Shown piece by piece: positions 1-8,948 of a DNA stretch of 64,000 nt. Within the stretch, counting starts at the first letter, position 1; every line of letters begins with the position of its first letter. The position numbers and the translations under genes are program-made. Under the pieces are notes generated by a model. It saw nothing but the letters and a program-made list of their open reading frames with translations. It was not told where the DNA came from and did not search any database. The DNA is from Dyella terrae (GTDB lineage Bacteria > Pseudomonadota > Gammaproteobacteria > Xanthomonadales > Rhodanobacteraceae), in NCBI RefSeq assembly GCF_022394535.1, contig NZ_CP089414.1, positions 1,922,001 to 1,986,000 on the forward strand, read 5' to 3'.

Positions 1-22
1 TAAGACACTCGGCTCGCCGCTG

Positions 23-724
23 TTGCGGCGGCTTCCGGCGCTATTGGCCTTTACCCTGCTGGTTGCCGCATGCGGCAAGCCGACAGACGACCACGCCACG
101 GCAGCCAGCCCGCCGGCGGACACCCAGGGATCGGCCGATGCCTCAAACGCCAACGAGCTTGCCGAATCCACCGCCAAGTGCGAAAGCAATCCGCTAACCA
201 AGGCGATGCCATCCAAGTCCGTCGTCGGCGACTTGCCCTTCTGGTATTGGCACTGCACGTTCAACGCTCTTAGCGCCGTTTACGGTACGGATGGCGGTAA
301 GCAAGTGGAAATCATGCTCACCGACACGCGCCCGCCCGAGCTCGACAAAGAATCGGGGATCACGGCGGAGACGTTCAAGCAAGCCGCCGACGGAACGCGA
401 TCCTTGACACAACTCAGCGTGCAGAATTACGTAGAAACCCGCAAATTGATGGAACAGCAACCGTCAATGGTGGAAGTCATTGGCGGTCCGGACTATATGC
501 CGATCATTGAAACCGGTCCTGCGGGCGAACCGATCGTCATCTATGTCGGCGCCAAGATCAGTCCCAGTGAAGATGCCGTGTCGGCGCTGCTCAAGGACCG
601 TTACGTTCTCGCGGTGCAGGCCAGAGACAAGGACGGCCGATCGGCCACTGGCATGACCGCCCCCCAGGCGCAGGCGCTGTACGATCCTTACCTCAAGCAG
701 ATGCACCTGGACGTGCTTCAGTAA
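23..724 (+). CDS. putative lipoprotein, unknown function
   Basis: Predicted exported lipoprotein of 233 residues that I do not recognise. The N-terminus is a short basic start, a hydrophobic stretch and a lipobox LVAAC with the lipidated Cys near residue 17. A Asp/Ala/Ser-rich linker (about residues 20-50) follows, then a globular part with an even mix of polar residues and no repeats. The frame is read from a TTG; it is open to the window edge, so the true start may lie upstream. It is followed by a 60-nt gap with a G+C-rich hairpin and then by HMG-CoA lyase, which gives no functional hint. Confidence 0.7.
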   Translation: MRRLPALLAFTLLVAACGKPTDDHATAASPPADTQGSADASNANELAESTAKCESNPLTKAMPSKSVVGDLPFWYWHCTFNALSAVYGTDGGKQVEIMLTDTRPPELDKESGITAETFKQAADGTRSLTQLSVQNYVETRKLMEQQPSMVEVIGGPDYMPIIETGPAGEPIVIYVGAKISPSEDAVSALLKDRYVLAVQARDKDGRSATGMTAPQAQALYDPYLKQMHLDVLQ

Positions 725-732
725 GGGCACGG

Positions 733-754
733 AGGCGGGCCGTTGCGCCCGCCT
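733..754 (+). terminator. G+C-rich hairpin after the lipoprotein gene
   Basis: An 8-bp stem (733-740 with 747-754) and a 6-nt loop begin 8 nt after the stop codon. There is no U-tract, so it is only a possible terminator. Confidence 0.35.
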
Positions 755-785
755 TCCGCCGCACGAACGCGCTATGCTCGGCGGC

Positions 786-1685
786 ATGAATACCAGCAAC
801 CATGTCCGCATCGTCGAAGTCGGTGCACGCGACGGCCTGCAGAACGAGAAAACCCTGCTGCCCGCCAACGTGAAGATCGCGTTGATCGATCGCCTTTCCA
901 GCACCGGTCTGAAAACCATCGAAGCCACCAGCTTCGTCAGTCCCAAGTGGGTGCCGCAACTGGCGGACGCCGCCGAGGTGTTCCAAGGTATCCGCAAGGT
1001 GCCCGGCGTGAGCTACCCCGTACTGGTACCCAACGAGCAAGGCTACGAACGCGCACGCGCGGTTGGCGTCACCGAGATCGCTGTGTTCACTGCGGCGTCG
1101 GAAGCCTTCAATCAAAAGAATATCAACGCGTCGATCGACGAGTCGATCGAACGCTTCCTCCCAGTGATGAAGCGCGCACAGCAAGACGGCGTGAAAGTGC
1201 GCGGTTACGTCTCCACCGTGCTGGGTTGCCCGTACCAGGGCGAAGTCCCCGTGAGCGACGTGGTGCGCGTGGCGCGCCGCCTGCACGAGGTCGGCTGCTA
1301 CGAAGTGTCGCTCGGCGACACCATTGGCGTCGGCACGCCGGCCAAGGCGCGCGCCATGCTCAAGGCCGTGGCCGCGGAAGTGCCCATGTCTGCGCTCGCC
1401 GTGCATTTCCACGACACCTACGGGCAGGCGCTGGCCAATATCCTCGCTTGTCTTGAGGAAGGCGTGCGCGTGGTGGACAGCTCCGTATCCGGTACGGGCG
1501 GTTGCCCGTACGCCAAGGGCGCCACCGGCAACGTCGCCAGCGAGGACGTGGTCTACATGCTGCACGGGCTGGGCATGGAAACCGGCATCGACCTGGATAT
1601 CCTGGTCGCCACCGGCGCCTGGCTAGCCGGCCAGTTGCACAAGGAAACGGCCAGCCGGGTAACGCGCGCGCTCACAGCCGCCTGA
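786..1685 (+). CDS. mvaB: hydroxymethylglutaryl-CoA lyase
   Basis: HMG-CoA lyase of the TIM-barrel HMGL-like family, which cleaves HMG-CoA to acetyl-CoA and acetoacetate in the last step of leucine degradation. The opening VEVGARDGLQNE carries the conserved catalytic Arg and metal-binding Asp (residues 15-16). The metal-binding HFHD pair is near residues 207-209, and the active-site Cys lies in GTGGCPYAKGATGN near residue 240. Full length at 299 residues. An in-frame ATG 12 nt upstream (774) is equally possible, since neither start has a clear Shine-Dalgarno sequence. No other leucine-catabolism gene (isovaleryl-CoA or methylcrotonyl-CoA enzymes) lies in this window on either side. The family call is firm. 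Confidence 0.95.
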   Translation: MNTSNHVRIVEVGARDGLQNEKTLLPANVKIALIDRLSSTGLKTIEATSFVSPKWVPQLADAAEVFQGIRKVPGVSYPVLVPNEQGYERARAVGVTEIAVFTAASEAFNQKNINASIDESIERFLPVMKRAQQDGVKVRGYVSTVLGCPYQGEVPVSDVVRVARRLHEVGCYEVSLGDTIGVGTPAKARAMLKAVAAEVPMSALAVHFHDTYGQALANILACLEEGVRVVDSSVSGTGGCPYAKGATGNVASEDVVYMLHGLGMETGIDLDILVATGAWLAGQLHKETASRVTRALTAA

Positions 1686-1734
1686 ACCACCCGGCGCGGG
1701 TACTCCCCGCGCCCTCCCCTGTCCGTATTCACTC

Positions 1735-1770
1735 CCACCCGGGGCCGCTTCGTCGCCCCGGGCGTGTTTT
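1735..1770 (+). terminator. intrinsic terminator after mvaB
   Basis: An 8-bp stem of G and C only (1738-1745 with 1755-1762) is followed by CGTGTTTT. A second hairpin (1693-1700 with 1706-1713) precedes it directly after the stop codon. Together they separate mvaB from the two-component genes. Confidence 0.6.
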
Positions 1771-1848
1771 CGTCGAAAAGCGCGGGCGGGCGCCGACCGG
1801 GCTGGTTATTCTTCAGCGCATCCCATCCAAACCAAGGATGCTGTCGTA

Positions 1849-3108
1849 ATGAAGAGCTTTATGTTCGTGGCACGCCTCGTCGTGTTCTGGTTCTTCGTGT
1901 TGCTGTTCGCGGCATTGCTGCTCGCCAACAGCCCGATGTTCCGTTATCGCGACACGGCGCCAATGTTCGTGCTGGTGATCTTCATCGCCCTGCTCATGGT
2001 GGTGACCACTGCTGTCACGCATCTGCGTCGCGTGCGTCTGATCGCCGGCCACCTCGACGACAGCACGATGGGCAATCGTCAGCGCCGCCAGATTGAGATT
2101 CCCTTCGAAGCGGGCGAGGCATTCGATCTGCTCGACGCAGCCATCCGCGAACTGCCGCGCACGGAAGACGTGGAAAGCGCTCGCGACAGCCTGCAGATCC
2201 GCGCCAAGGTGCAGCGCCCCAAGCCCTACGGCGCGCACAACCCGTTGGGACGGCTCGATCCGTCCAAGTGGTTCGGCCATCTGCGCAACCAGATCTTCGC
2301 CACCGTCACACCTGGCGACGGCATCGGCAGCGTCACGCTGATCTGTGAACCCGAGGCCGGCGCGTGGAGCGACTGGTTCCGCGTGGATGATGGCACCAAC
2401 CTGGAAAATGCCGAAGGCATCACCCGTGCTATCACGCGCCGCATTGCCGAAAAACGCCGCAACGAGCAGATGCGTGCCCGCCAGACGGAGAACGAGAAAG
2501 AGCGCACGGTGGCGCGTCTCAACCTGCTGCACGCACAGGTGGAACCGCACTTTCTCTACAACACGCTGGCCAGCGCGCAGTACCTGACGCGCACCGATCC
2601 GCAGCAGGCAGACCACATGCTGGGCCACCTGATCCACTACCTGCGCCACTCCCTGCCCCAACGCGACGATGCCTTGTCCACGCTCGGCGACGAACTGGAA
2701 CGCACACGCGCTTACCTTGAGATCATGCGACTGCGCATGGGCCCCCGCCTTTCGCTGCAGATCGACGTGCCTGACACACTGCGTGCCATCGCCATCCCGC
2801 CGATGATGCTGCAGACGTTGGTGGAGAACGCGATCAAGCATGGCCTGGAGCCCAAGCCCGGCGGCGGCAGCGTGTGGATCCTGGCGCGCCGCGACGACGA
2901 TGCGATCGCCATCACCGTGGCGGACGACGGCCGCGGCTTCAACGAAGCGGGTGGCGGCACCGGCATCGGCCTGAAGAACGTGCGCGAACGGCTGCGCCTG
3001 ATCTACGGTGCCGATGCATCGCTCTCCGTCGTGAGCAACGCACCGGAAGGTGTGGCCGCCACGATCACCGTGCCCCTGCGCACCGACACCCCGGATAACG
3101 CGTCGTGA
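1849..3108 (+). CDS. LytS/AlgZ-type membrane sensor histidine kinase
   Basis: Sensor kinase of the His_kinase/LytS family that pairs with LytTR response regulators. Two N-terminal membrane segments (about residues 7-27 and 38-58) are followed by a domain of about 150 residues that I cannot assign, then a coiled linker rich in Arg and Glu (about 200-220). The phosphoacceptor motif EPHFLYNTLAS has His near residue 234. The ATP-binding N-box NAIKHG is near 327, with DDGRGF and GIGLKNVRERL following. The GTG start of the response regulator overlaps its stop codon by 4 nt, so the two are translationally coupled. The signal sensed cannot be read from the sequence. Confidence 0.9.
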   Translation: MKSFMFVARLVVFWFFVLLFAALLLANSPMFRYRDTAPMFVLVIFIALLMVVTTAVTHLRRVRLIAGHLDDSTMGNRQRRQIEIPFEAGEAFDLLDAAIRELPRTEDVESARDSLQIRAKVQRPKPYGAHNPLGRLDPSKWFGHLRNQIFATVTPGDGIGSVTLICEPEAGAWSDWFRVDDGTNLENAEGITRAITRRIAEKRRNEQMRARQTENEKERTVARLNLLHAQVEPHFLYNTLASAQYLTRTDPQQADHMLGHLIHYLRHSLPQRDDALSTLGDELERTRAYLEIMRLRMGPRLSLQIDVPDTLRAIAIPPMMLQTLVENAIKHGLEPKPGGGSVWILARRDDDAIAITVADDGRGFNEAGGGTGIGLKNVRERLRLIYGADASLSVVSNAPEGVAATITVPLRTDTPDNAS

Positions 3109-3869
3109 CCACTGCCATCCTTGCCGAAGACGAAGTTCTGCTGCGCACGGCCCTGCGTGATCTGCTCGCCCGTGTCTGGCCGGAGCTGCAGATCGTCGCC
3201 GAGTGCGAAGACGGCGCGAGTGCATTGGAGGCCATCGATGCGCAGCACCCGGACATCGCCTTCCTCGACATCCGCATGCCCGGGCTCAGCGGATTGGAAG
3301 TCGCTGCCGCCGCGGCGGAAGCCAGTCCGCAGACGCAAGTGGTGTTCACCACTGCCTACGACCAGTACGCCATTGATGCCTTTGAGCGAGGGGCGGTGGA
3401 TTACCTGCTCAAGCCGATCACCGAAACGCGGCTTACCGCCACCATGCAACGCCTGCAGTCACGGGCGGCGCCCAAGGCCGCCGAGGCAGCCCAGCTCTCC
3501 CAATTGCTGCGTGACGTGATGCTTCATTCCGGCTCGCGCACCGAACCACTCACCTGGATCACCGCCAGCAATGGCCGCGAAACGCGACTGATCATGGTGG
3601 ACGACGTGGCGTATTTCCGCGCCGACAACAAGTACACCGTCGCCATGACGGCCGAGGGCGAGGCGCTGCTGCGCAAGCCCATCCGTGAACTGGCCGCCAT
3701 GCTCGATCCCTCGGTGTTCAAGCAGATCCACCGCTCCACCATCGTCAACCTGCGCGCAGTCGCTTCGGTGGTCCGCGACGACACGGGCAAAGGCACGCTG
3801 CGCCTGAAACAGCGACCCGAGACGCTGGTAGTGAGCCAACCCTTCATGACGTTGTTCCGAAACATGTAG
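3105..3869 (+). CDS. LytTR-family response regulator
   Basis: Response regulator of the LytR/AlgR type, partner of the kinase immediately upstream. It starts at GTG 3105, which overlaps the kinase stop. The receiver domain (about residues 1-120) has the phosphoacceptor Asp at residue 55 in FLDIRMPG, a Thr in FTTAYDQ and the Lys in YLLKPI. The LytTR DNA-binding domain occupies about residues 146-250 (VDDVAYFRADNKYT, then QIHRSTIVNL). Receiver-LytTR proteins usually act as transcriptional activators by binding direct repeats. Its targets are unknown; the downstream small lipoprotein gene is 36 nt away and could be one. Confidence 0.92.
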   Translation: MTTAILAEDEVLLRTALRDLLARVWPELQIVAECEDGASALEAIDAQHPDIAFLDIRMPGLSGLEVAAAAAEASPQTQVVFTTAYDQYAIDAFERGAVDYLLKPITETRLTATMQRLQSRAAPKAAEAAQLSQLLRDVMLHSGSRTEPLTWITASNGRETRLIMVDDVAYFRADNKYTVAMTAEGEALLRKPIRELAAMLDPSVFKQIHRSTIVNLRAVASVVRDDTGKGTLRLKQRPETLVVSQPFMTLFRNM

Positions 3870-3905
3870 GCGGCCATACGCTGCCCAGAATCACGAGAGG
3901 TCACC

Positions 3906-4280
3906 ATGGAAAAGTTGATTCTTCTGTTCTATCTGTTGTTGTCGCTTACCGGCTGCGAGCCGACGCGCAACGTCGACACGCATGAGGTCGTCAACGGCAT
4001 CGATCTGATCGACAGCAAGATCCAGATCACCGGTGAACTGGCTACGTTCCGCTGTGTTCGCAGCGACAGCGGCCAATGCCACTACATGGTGCTGCCCGGC
4101 TCGTGCGGCACCCGCCAGGTGAACTGCAAGTCACCCATTACTGTCTTCTCCATGCGCCAGGGCGATACGCTGTTGCTCACACGCCTGCCCGAAGACTTTG
4201 CCAGTTGCGTCACCACCACGCAGGTCAACCCCAATGCCTGCGCCCGCCAGCTCGCCAGTGCGGCTCCCGCTACGCCTTGA
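3906..4280 (+). CDS. small putative lipoprotein
   Basis: A 124-residue predicted lipoprotein of unknown function. It has a leucine-rich signal segment and a lipobox LTGC with Cys near residue 17. The mature part contains five or six further Cys residues (FRCVR, GQCHY, GSCGT, VNCKS, ASCVT, NACAR), suggesting a disulfide-stabilised periplasmic domain. GAGAGG lies about 10 nt before the ATG. It follows the two-component pair at 36 nt and may be transcribed with it. I do not recognise the family. Confidence 0.7.
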   Translation: MEKLILLFYLLLSLTGCEPTRNVDTHEVVNGIDLIDSKIQITGELATFRCVRSDSGQCHYMVLPGSCGTRQVNCKSPITVFSMRQGDTLLLTRLPEDFASCVTTTQVNPNACARQLASAAPATP

Positions 4281-4322
4281 GCACGCCCTACAATCGGGCG
4301 TATCGACGACGGGGAGTACGCG

Positions 4323-5642
4323 ATGCGCTGGACACGGGGCAAGACTTGGGCGGGACTGCTGGCAGCGTTGGCCATCACCAGTGTCACCGCCGCGACCGCC
4401 GTACCGCCCAAGGGCGACATCCTGCTGGTACCTGACCGCGTCTGGACCGCCGACGGCGACGGCGCACACGCTGGATGGGGCGTGTTGGTGCATGACGGTG
4501 CGATCACCGCCGTAGGTCCCGTCGACACGCTCAAGACACCCGCCGGCGCGCAACGGATCGCCCTACCCGGCAGCACGCTCACGCCGGGCTTGGTCGACCT
4601 GCATTCGCACGTGTTCCTGCACCCGTACAACGAAACGCTGTGGAACGATCAGGTACTGAAGGAGCCGCAGGACTACCGCACACTGGAAGCCGCAGCGCAT
4701 GCGCGCGCCACCCTGCTTGCCGGCTTCACCACCCTGCGGGACCTCGGCACCGAAGGTGCCGGCTACGCCGACGTGTCGGTCAAGCGCGCTATCGATGAAG
4801 GCATGATTCCCGGGCCACGCATGTTCGTCGCCACCCGAGCTATCGTGGCAACCGCCAGCTACGGTCCCGGACCGCGCGGTTTCCGTCCCGACATCGATCT
4901 GCCCAGCGGCGCGCAGGAAATCAGCGGCGTGGATGAAGCCATCCGCGCCACGCGCGAACAGGCCGGCCACGGTGCGGACTGGATCAAGCTGTACGCCGAC
5001 TATCGCGTCGGCGTGGACGGCAGTACGCAACCCACGCTGTCGCTGGCAGAAATGAAAGCCATCGTCGATACGGCGCATCTCTCCGGCCGCCCCGTGGCGG
5101 CACATGCTTCCAGCGACGAAGGCGTGCGTCTCGCGGTGGAGGCCGGCGTGGACAGTATCGAACATGGTTATGGGGCGAGCGAGGCGACCTTCCGCCTGCT
5201 CAAACAGCACGGCACGGCTTACGAGCCCACGCTGACGGCGGTGGAATCCACCGCGCAGTATTTCGAACACTACGTGCCTGGTCAGAGTGAACCCACAGCA
5301 CGCATGAAGGAAGCCGAGCGCGCCTTCCGCACGGCCCTCAAGCTTGGTGTCACCATCGGCAATGGCAGCGACGTGGGCGTGTTCACCCATGGTGACAACT
5401 GGCGCGAGCCCGCCAATATGGTGCGCGATGGCATGACGCCACCGCAGGCATTGCATGCCGCCACCGATGTAGCCGCACGCATCCTGCGCCAGCAGAATAG
5501 CTTCGGCCGCATCGCTCCCGGCCTGCGTGCCGACCTCGTCGCATTCGCCGGCGATCCCAGCGCACACATCGACGATCTTCAGCATCCCGTCTTCGTGATG
5601 AAGGACGGCACCATCTACCGCACACCGCAGGGCACGCCATGA
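4323..5642 (+). CDS. exported amidohydrolase family protein
   Basis: Metal-dependent hydrolase of the amidohydrolase superfamily, close to the imidazolonepropionase-like/Xaa-Pro dipeptidase group. A signal peptide (about residues 1-24, ending in AATA) points to the periplasm. The metal ligands are visible in order: DLHSHVF (His-x-His), a Lys in DWIKLYADY, His in AAHASS, His in SIEHGYG and Asp in GNGSDVGV. Full length at 439 residues. The substrate cannot be fixed; enzymes of this group act on imidazolones or on dipeptides and amides. Its TGA overlaps the ATG of the next gene, an acetyltransferase. Confidence 0.85.
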   Translation: MRWTRGKTWAGLLAALAITSVTAATAVPPKGDILLVPDRVWTADGDGAHAGWGVLVHDGAITAVGPVDTLKTPAGAQRIALPGSTLTPGLVDLHSHVFLHPYNETLWNDQVLKEPQDYRTLEAAAHARATLLAGFTTLRDLGTEGAGYADVSVKRAIDEGMIPGPRMFVATRAIVATASYGPGPRGFRPDIDLPSGAQEISGVDEAIRATREQAGHGADWIKLYADYRVGVDGSTQPTLSLAEMKAIVDTAHLSGRPVAAHASSDEGVRLAVEAGVDSIEHGYGASEATFRLLKQHGTAYEPTLTAVESTAQYFEHYVPGQSEPTARMKEAERAFRTALKLGVTIGNGSDVGVFTHGDNWREPANMVRDGMTPPQALHAATDVAARILRQQNSFGRIAPGLRADLVAFAGDPSAHIDDLQHPVFVMKDGTIYRTPQGTP

Positions 5643-6124
5643 CTGACGTCCGCATCCGCCCCATCGAAGCACGCGACAACGCAGCTGTAGCCAACATCAT
5701 CCGAGCCGTCATGCCGGAATTCGGCGCCGACGGCCCCGGCTTCGCCATCCACGACGCGGAGGTGGACGCCATGTACGAAGCCTATGCACGCCCACGCAGC
5801 GCGTACTTCGTGGTGGAGCGCGACGGCCGAGTGATCGGTGGTGGCGGCGTTGCGCCGTTGGAAGGCGGCGATACCGACGTATGCGAACTGCGCAAGATGT
5901 ACTTCCTGCCCGAAGCGCGAGGCATTGGTGCAGGTGGCGCGATGATGTTGCGTTGTCTGGATGCCGCACGCGCACATGGCTTCCATCGCTGCTATCTGGA
6001 AACGCTCACCGGCATGGATGCGGCGCGCGAGCTCTATCTCCGCCATGGTTTTCGCGTCATCGATGCACCGATGGGCGGCACGGGGCATTTCAGCTGCGAT
6101 CGGTTTTTTCTCCGCGAAATTTAA
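5639..6124 (+). CDS. GNAT family N-acetyltransferase
   Basis: Single-domain GNAT acetyltransferase of 161 residues that transfers the acetyl group of acetyl-CoA to an unknown amine. The acetyl-CoA-binding signature is in LRKMYFLPEARGIGAGGAMM (motif A, about residues 83-102), and the C-terminal LYLRHGFRVID strand-helix is typical. It overlaps the amidohydrolase stop by 4 nt, so the two are coupled. Downstream are 250 nt without a gene. It resembles the acetyltransferase at 6970-7437 in its motif A, so the two may be distant paralogues. Confidence 0.88.
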   Translation: MTDVRIRPIEARDNAAVANIIRAVMPEFGADGPGFAIHDAEVDAMYEAYARPRSAYFVVERDGRVIGGGGVAPLEGGDTDVCELRKMYFLPEARGIGAGGAMMLRCLDAARAHGFHRCYLETLTGMDAARELYLRHGFRVIDAPMGGTGHFSCDRFFLREI

Positions 6125-6376
6125 GAATGCTCTGATCCCTTCGGTGAAGTGTGGAATCTGCCTTCGCAAGCTCGTAGGGTGTGAGGTCTGGCGCCGCGCG
6201 AGCGGACTGTTCGGGTGTGTCGCGCATCGCGGTACAGGAGCACACGGATCTCTATGGCGAGACGTTTCCGCCCGAACGAAACACATGTTCCGCGGTCGCC
6301 AGTGCAGCACCCATCGAGGGGCCATGGAATAGCGCCCCTACTAGTGAAACGATCAGAGTAATCCCAGGAAATCACC

Positions 6377-6970
6377 ATGGTCCGTGATCACCGCGTTGGC
6401 ACTTACATCAAGGAAGCGCAGCCATTCGCCCAACCCATCCTCGAACATCTGCGTGACCTCGTGCACGAGGTGTGTCCCGAGGTTGAGGAGGACATCAAAT
6501 GGAGCATGCCCTTTTTCAACTACAAGGGTTCGCCCATCTGTTCGATGGCGGCTTTCAAACAACACTGCTCCTTAGGCTTCTGGCGTTATAAGGACATCGT
6601 CGGCCGTAAAAACGTAGAAGGCACGAGTCAGTTCGGCAAACTGATGTCGCTGAAGGATCTGCCGCCCAGCGAAACCCTGGTGGCGTACATCCACAAAGCG
6701 ATGGCACTTAACGAAGCGGGCGTGAAATCCAAACGCGCACGAGCCGCGGTCAAGCCCCCGCCGATGCTCCCCGAGGATGTAGCCGCCCTGCTCGCGAAGG
6801 AGGAACACAACGCCGCCCGCAAGACCTACGAAGCCTTTCCGCCTAGCGCACAACGCGATTACGTGGAGTGGATCAACGAGGCGAAGACCAACACCACGCG
6901 CACGAAACGCATCGCGACTACACTGGAGTGGCTGGCCGCTGGCAAGCGGCGCAACTGGAAATACGAGTAA
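6377..6970 (+). CDS. YdeI/OmdA-like protein with DUF1801-type domain
   Basis: A 197-residue protein with an N-terminal DUF1801-type domain (about residues 10-110, including VEEDIKWSMPFFNYKG and LGFWRYKDIVG) and a C-terminal bacteriocin-protection/OmdA-like helical segment (LAKEEHNAARKTYEAFPPSAQRDYVEWI, cited here by its start and end; about residues 135-190). The pattern matches the YdeI family, whose molecular function is not established. The stop TAA overlaps the ATG of the next GNAT gene by one base, so they are probably co-translated. Confidence 0.8.
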   Translation: MVRDHRVGTYIKEAQPFAQPILEHLRDLVHEVCPEVEEDIKWSMPFFNYKGSPICSMAAFKQHCSLGFWRYKDIVGRKNVEGTSQFGKLMSLKDLPPSETLVAYIHKAMALNEAGVKSKRARAAVKPPPMLPEDVAALLAKEEHNAARKTYEAFPPSAQRDYVEWINEAKTNTTRTKRIATTLEWLAAGKRRNWKYE

Positions 6971-7437
6971 TGCAGAAAGCGCCCCGGCTGCATTTCGGAA
7001 TCGACGATCCAGACGCGCCTGACGTCTCGCCGCTGATCCGTGAGCTGGACGGCTATCTCACTGAGCTTTACCCCACCGGAAACATACGCCCGGTGACTGC
7101 CGAAGCACTGAAAGCGCCCAACGTCACCTTTCTGACCGCGCGCATCGACGGTACGCCGGTGGCCTGCGGCGCACTCGTTCGGCATGACGGTTACGTGGAA
7201 GTAAAGCGCATGTACGTGCTGCCGGCCTGCCGCGGCCTGGGGCTGGGCAAGCAGCTACTGGACGCGCTGGAAGCGGAGATCGCTCGTGCCAGTGGCGGGT
7301 TGGTTCGCCTGGAAACCGGCACCACGCAGACGGAGGCGCTGGAACTCTACGAGCACGCTGGTTATCGTCGCTGTCCACCGTTCGGCGAACACCGCGCCAA
7401 CCCGCGCAGCATCTGCATGGAGAAAGCCATCCAATGA
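6970..7437 (+). CDS. GNAT family N-acetyltransferase
   Basis: Predicted acetyltransferase of 155 residues. Motif A is VKRMYVLPACRGLGLGKQLL (about residues 79-98), and LYEHAGYRRCPPFGEH near the C-terminus resembles the PhnO/yeast YPR-type acetyltransferases. The start is the ATG sharing a base with the stop of the YdeI-like gene. The reading frame is open further upstream, but that part overlaps the previous gene. Its stop overlaps the next GNAT gene by 4 nt, so three genes (6377-8009) form one tight unit. Substrate unknown. Confidence 0.85.
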   Translation: MQKAPRLHFGIDDPDAPDVSPLIRELDGYLTELYPTGNIRPVTAEALKAPNVTFLTARIDGTPVACGALVRHDGYVEVKRMYVLPACRGLGLGKQLLDALEAEIARASGGLVRLETGTTQTEALELYEHAGYRRCPPFGEHRANPRSICMEKAIQ

Positions 7438-8009
7438 TCCGCATTGCCCATGGCGACGACGCTGCAGCCGTCCACGACATCTACACGCCGTCGGTACTGC
7501 ACGGCGTGGAAACGTTCGAAACCGAGTTGCCGGGTGTCGACGCCATGCGCGAGCGCATCCTTACGCGCCTGCGTCAGTACCCGTGGATCGTCTGGGAGGA
7601 GAACGGCCGAGTGCTGGCCTACGCCTACGCCAGCCGATTCCGCGAGCGCGCTGCCTACGATTGGATCGCCGAAACATCCATCTACGTCCATCCCGATGCA
7701 CGCCGTCGTGGTATCGCCCGCCGCCTTTACTACACGCTGCTCGATGCCATGCGGTTGCAGGGCATCAACCAGGCTGTCGGCGTGATCACCCTGCCCGGCC
7801 AGAGCAGCGTCGCCATGCACGAGGCGATGGGCTTCACACCGGCCGGCGTGTGGCGTAGCTCGGGCTACAAGCTCGACGCCTGGTGGGACGTGGGCGTGTG
7901 GCAATTGGAACTGCAAGCGCCGCAGAACCCACCCCTGCGCGTGGCGCCGTTCGCGGAACTGCGTGAGACTCAAGAGTGGGTTGCCTTGCTGCAGCGCGCA
8001 AACGCCTGA
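7434..8009 (+). CDS. phosphinothricin-acetyltransferase-like GNAT protein
   Basis: GNAT acetyltransferase of 191 residues resembling the phosphinothricin/methionine-sulfone acetyltransferase subgroup. Features are the opening IRIAHGDDAAAVHDIY, the SFET-like stretch VETFETELP, YASRFRERAAYDWIAETSIYV (about residues 65-85) and the CoA loop ARRRGIARRLY near residue 100. The C-terminus has MGFTPAGVWRSSGYKLDAWWD, typical of this subgroup. Members acetylate free amino groups of glutamate analogues or methionine derivatives; the natural substrate here is not known. It closes the 6377-8009 unit. Confidence 0.87.
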   Translation: MIRIAHGDDAAAVHDIYTPSVLHGVETFETELPGVDAMRERILTRLRQYPWIVWEENGRVLAYAYASRFRERAAYDWIAETSIYVHPDARRRGIARRLYYTLLDAMRLQGINQAVGVITLPGQSSVAMHEAMGFTPAGVWRSSGYKLDAWWDVGVWQLELQAPQNPPLRVAPFAELRETQEWVALLQRANA

Positions 8010-8096
8010 CGCTCCGGGCCGCGCCTGCCTGTCGCCCGCGCGGCCCTGCCCCCTCCTCAGCTACCATTGGCTTTTTGGCATGTCCGAGGACGCTCC

Positions 8097-8858
8097 ATGC
8101 AGCTCAATCAGGTCAAGGCGATCATTACCGGCGGCGCCTCCGGTCTCGGCCACGCGGTGGCCCAGTACCTTGTCGCCAATGGTGGCAAGGTGGCCCTGTT
8201 CGACGTGAACGAAGAGAAGGGCCAGGAAGCCGCCAAGGCGCTGAGTGGCCACTTCTTCCGCACGGACGTCACCTCCGAGGAAGGTGTCTCGACCAACGTC
8301 GCCGCCGCCAGTGCCGCCATGGGCGGCCTCAACGTAGTGGTGAACTGCGCCGGCATCCTGGGCGCGGGCCGCATGCTGGGCAAAGAAGGCCCGATGCCGC
8401 TCAACACCTTCGCCACCACGGTGATGGTGAACCTGGTGGGCAGCTTCAACGTCGCCAAGGCCGGCGCAGCGCTGATGCAGAACAACGAAGCCGGAGAAGA
8501 CGGCGAGCGCGGCGTGATCATCAACACTGCCTCCGTGGCCGCGTTCGAAGGCCAGATCGGCCAGGCCGCCTACTCCGCATCCAAGGGTGGCGTGGTCGGC
8601 ATGACGCTGCCGATGGCGCGCGAGTTGTCGCGCTTCGGCATCCGCGTGGTGACCATCGCCCCGGGCATCTTCTGGACGCCGATGGTGGATGGCATGCCGC
8701 CGCAGGTGCAGGAGTCGCTGTCCGCCGCCATCCCGTTCCCGTCGCGCCTGGGCAAGCCGGATGAGTACGCAACGACGGTGGGTTTCATCCTTGGCAACCG
8801 CTACATCAACGGTGAAACCATCCGCCTTGACGGCGCGGTGCGTCTGCAGCCGAAGTAA
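8097..8858 (+). CDS. SDR dehydrogenase, 3-hydroxyacyl-CoA dehydrogenase type 2-like
   Basis: Short-chain dehydrogenase of 253 residues, similar to the HSD17B10/3-hydroxy-2-methylbutyryl-CoA dehydrogenase group. The NAD-binding glycine motif GGASGLG is near residues 11-17, NCAG near 85, the catalytic Ser in NTASVAAFEGQ and the catalytic Tyr-x3-Lys in YSASKGG. The stretch APGIFWTPMVDGMPPQVQ is characteristic of the group, which acts on branched-chain or fatty acyl-CoA intermediates. The ATG at 8097 is preferred over an in-frame ATG at 8067, because a GAGG lies just upstream and homologues begin with this segment. It may fit isoleucine or fatty-acid breakdown. Confidence 0.9.
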   Translation: MQLNQVKAIITGGASGLGHAVAQYLVANGGKVALFDVNEEKGQEAAKALSGHFFRTDVTSEEGVSTNVAAASAAMGGLNVVVNCAGILGAGRMLGKEGPMPLNTFATTVMVNLVGSFNVAKAGAALMQNNEAGEDGERGVIINTASVAAFEGQIGQAAYSASKGGVVGMTLPMARELSRFGIRVVTIAPGIFWTPMVDGMPPQVQESLSAAIPFPSRLGKPDEYATTVGFILGNRYINGETIRLDGAVRLQPK

Positions 8859-8948
8859 CTCTTTCCAGCCGTCATCCCCACGCAGGGCCTCTGCTGGCAT
8901 GCGCTGACATGACGACTACCAAACGACCCATCAAACGATCAAACATCC

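Noticed and set aside
1813..3225. 470-codon antisense frame over the sensor kinase
   Set aside because: Low-complexity His/Arg/Gln composition and a fully conserved kinase on the other strand show it is a shadow frame.
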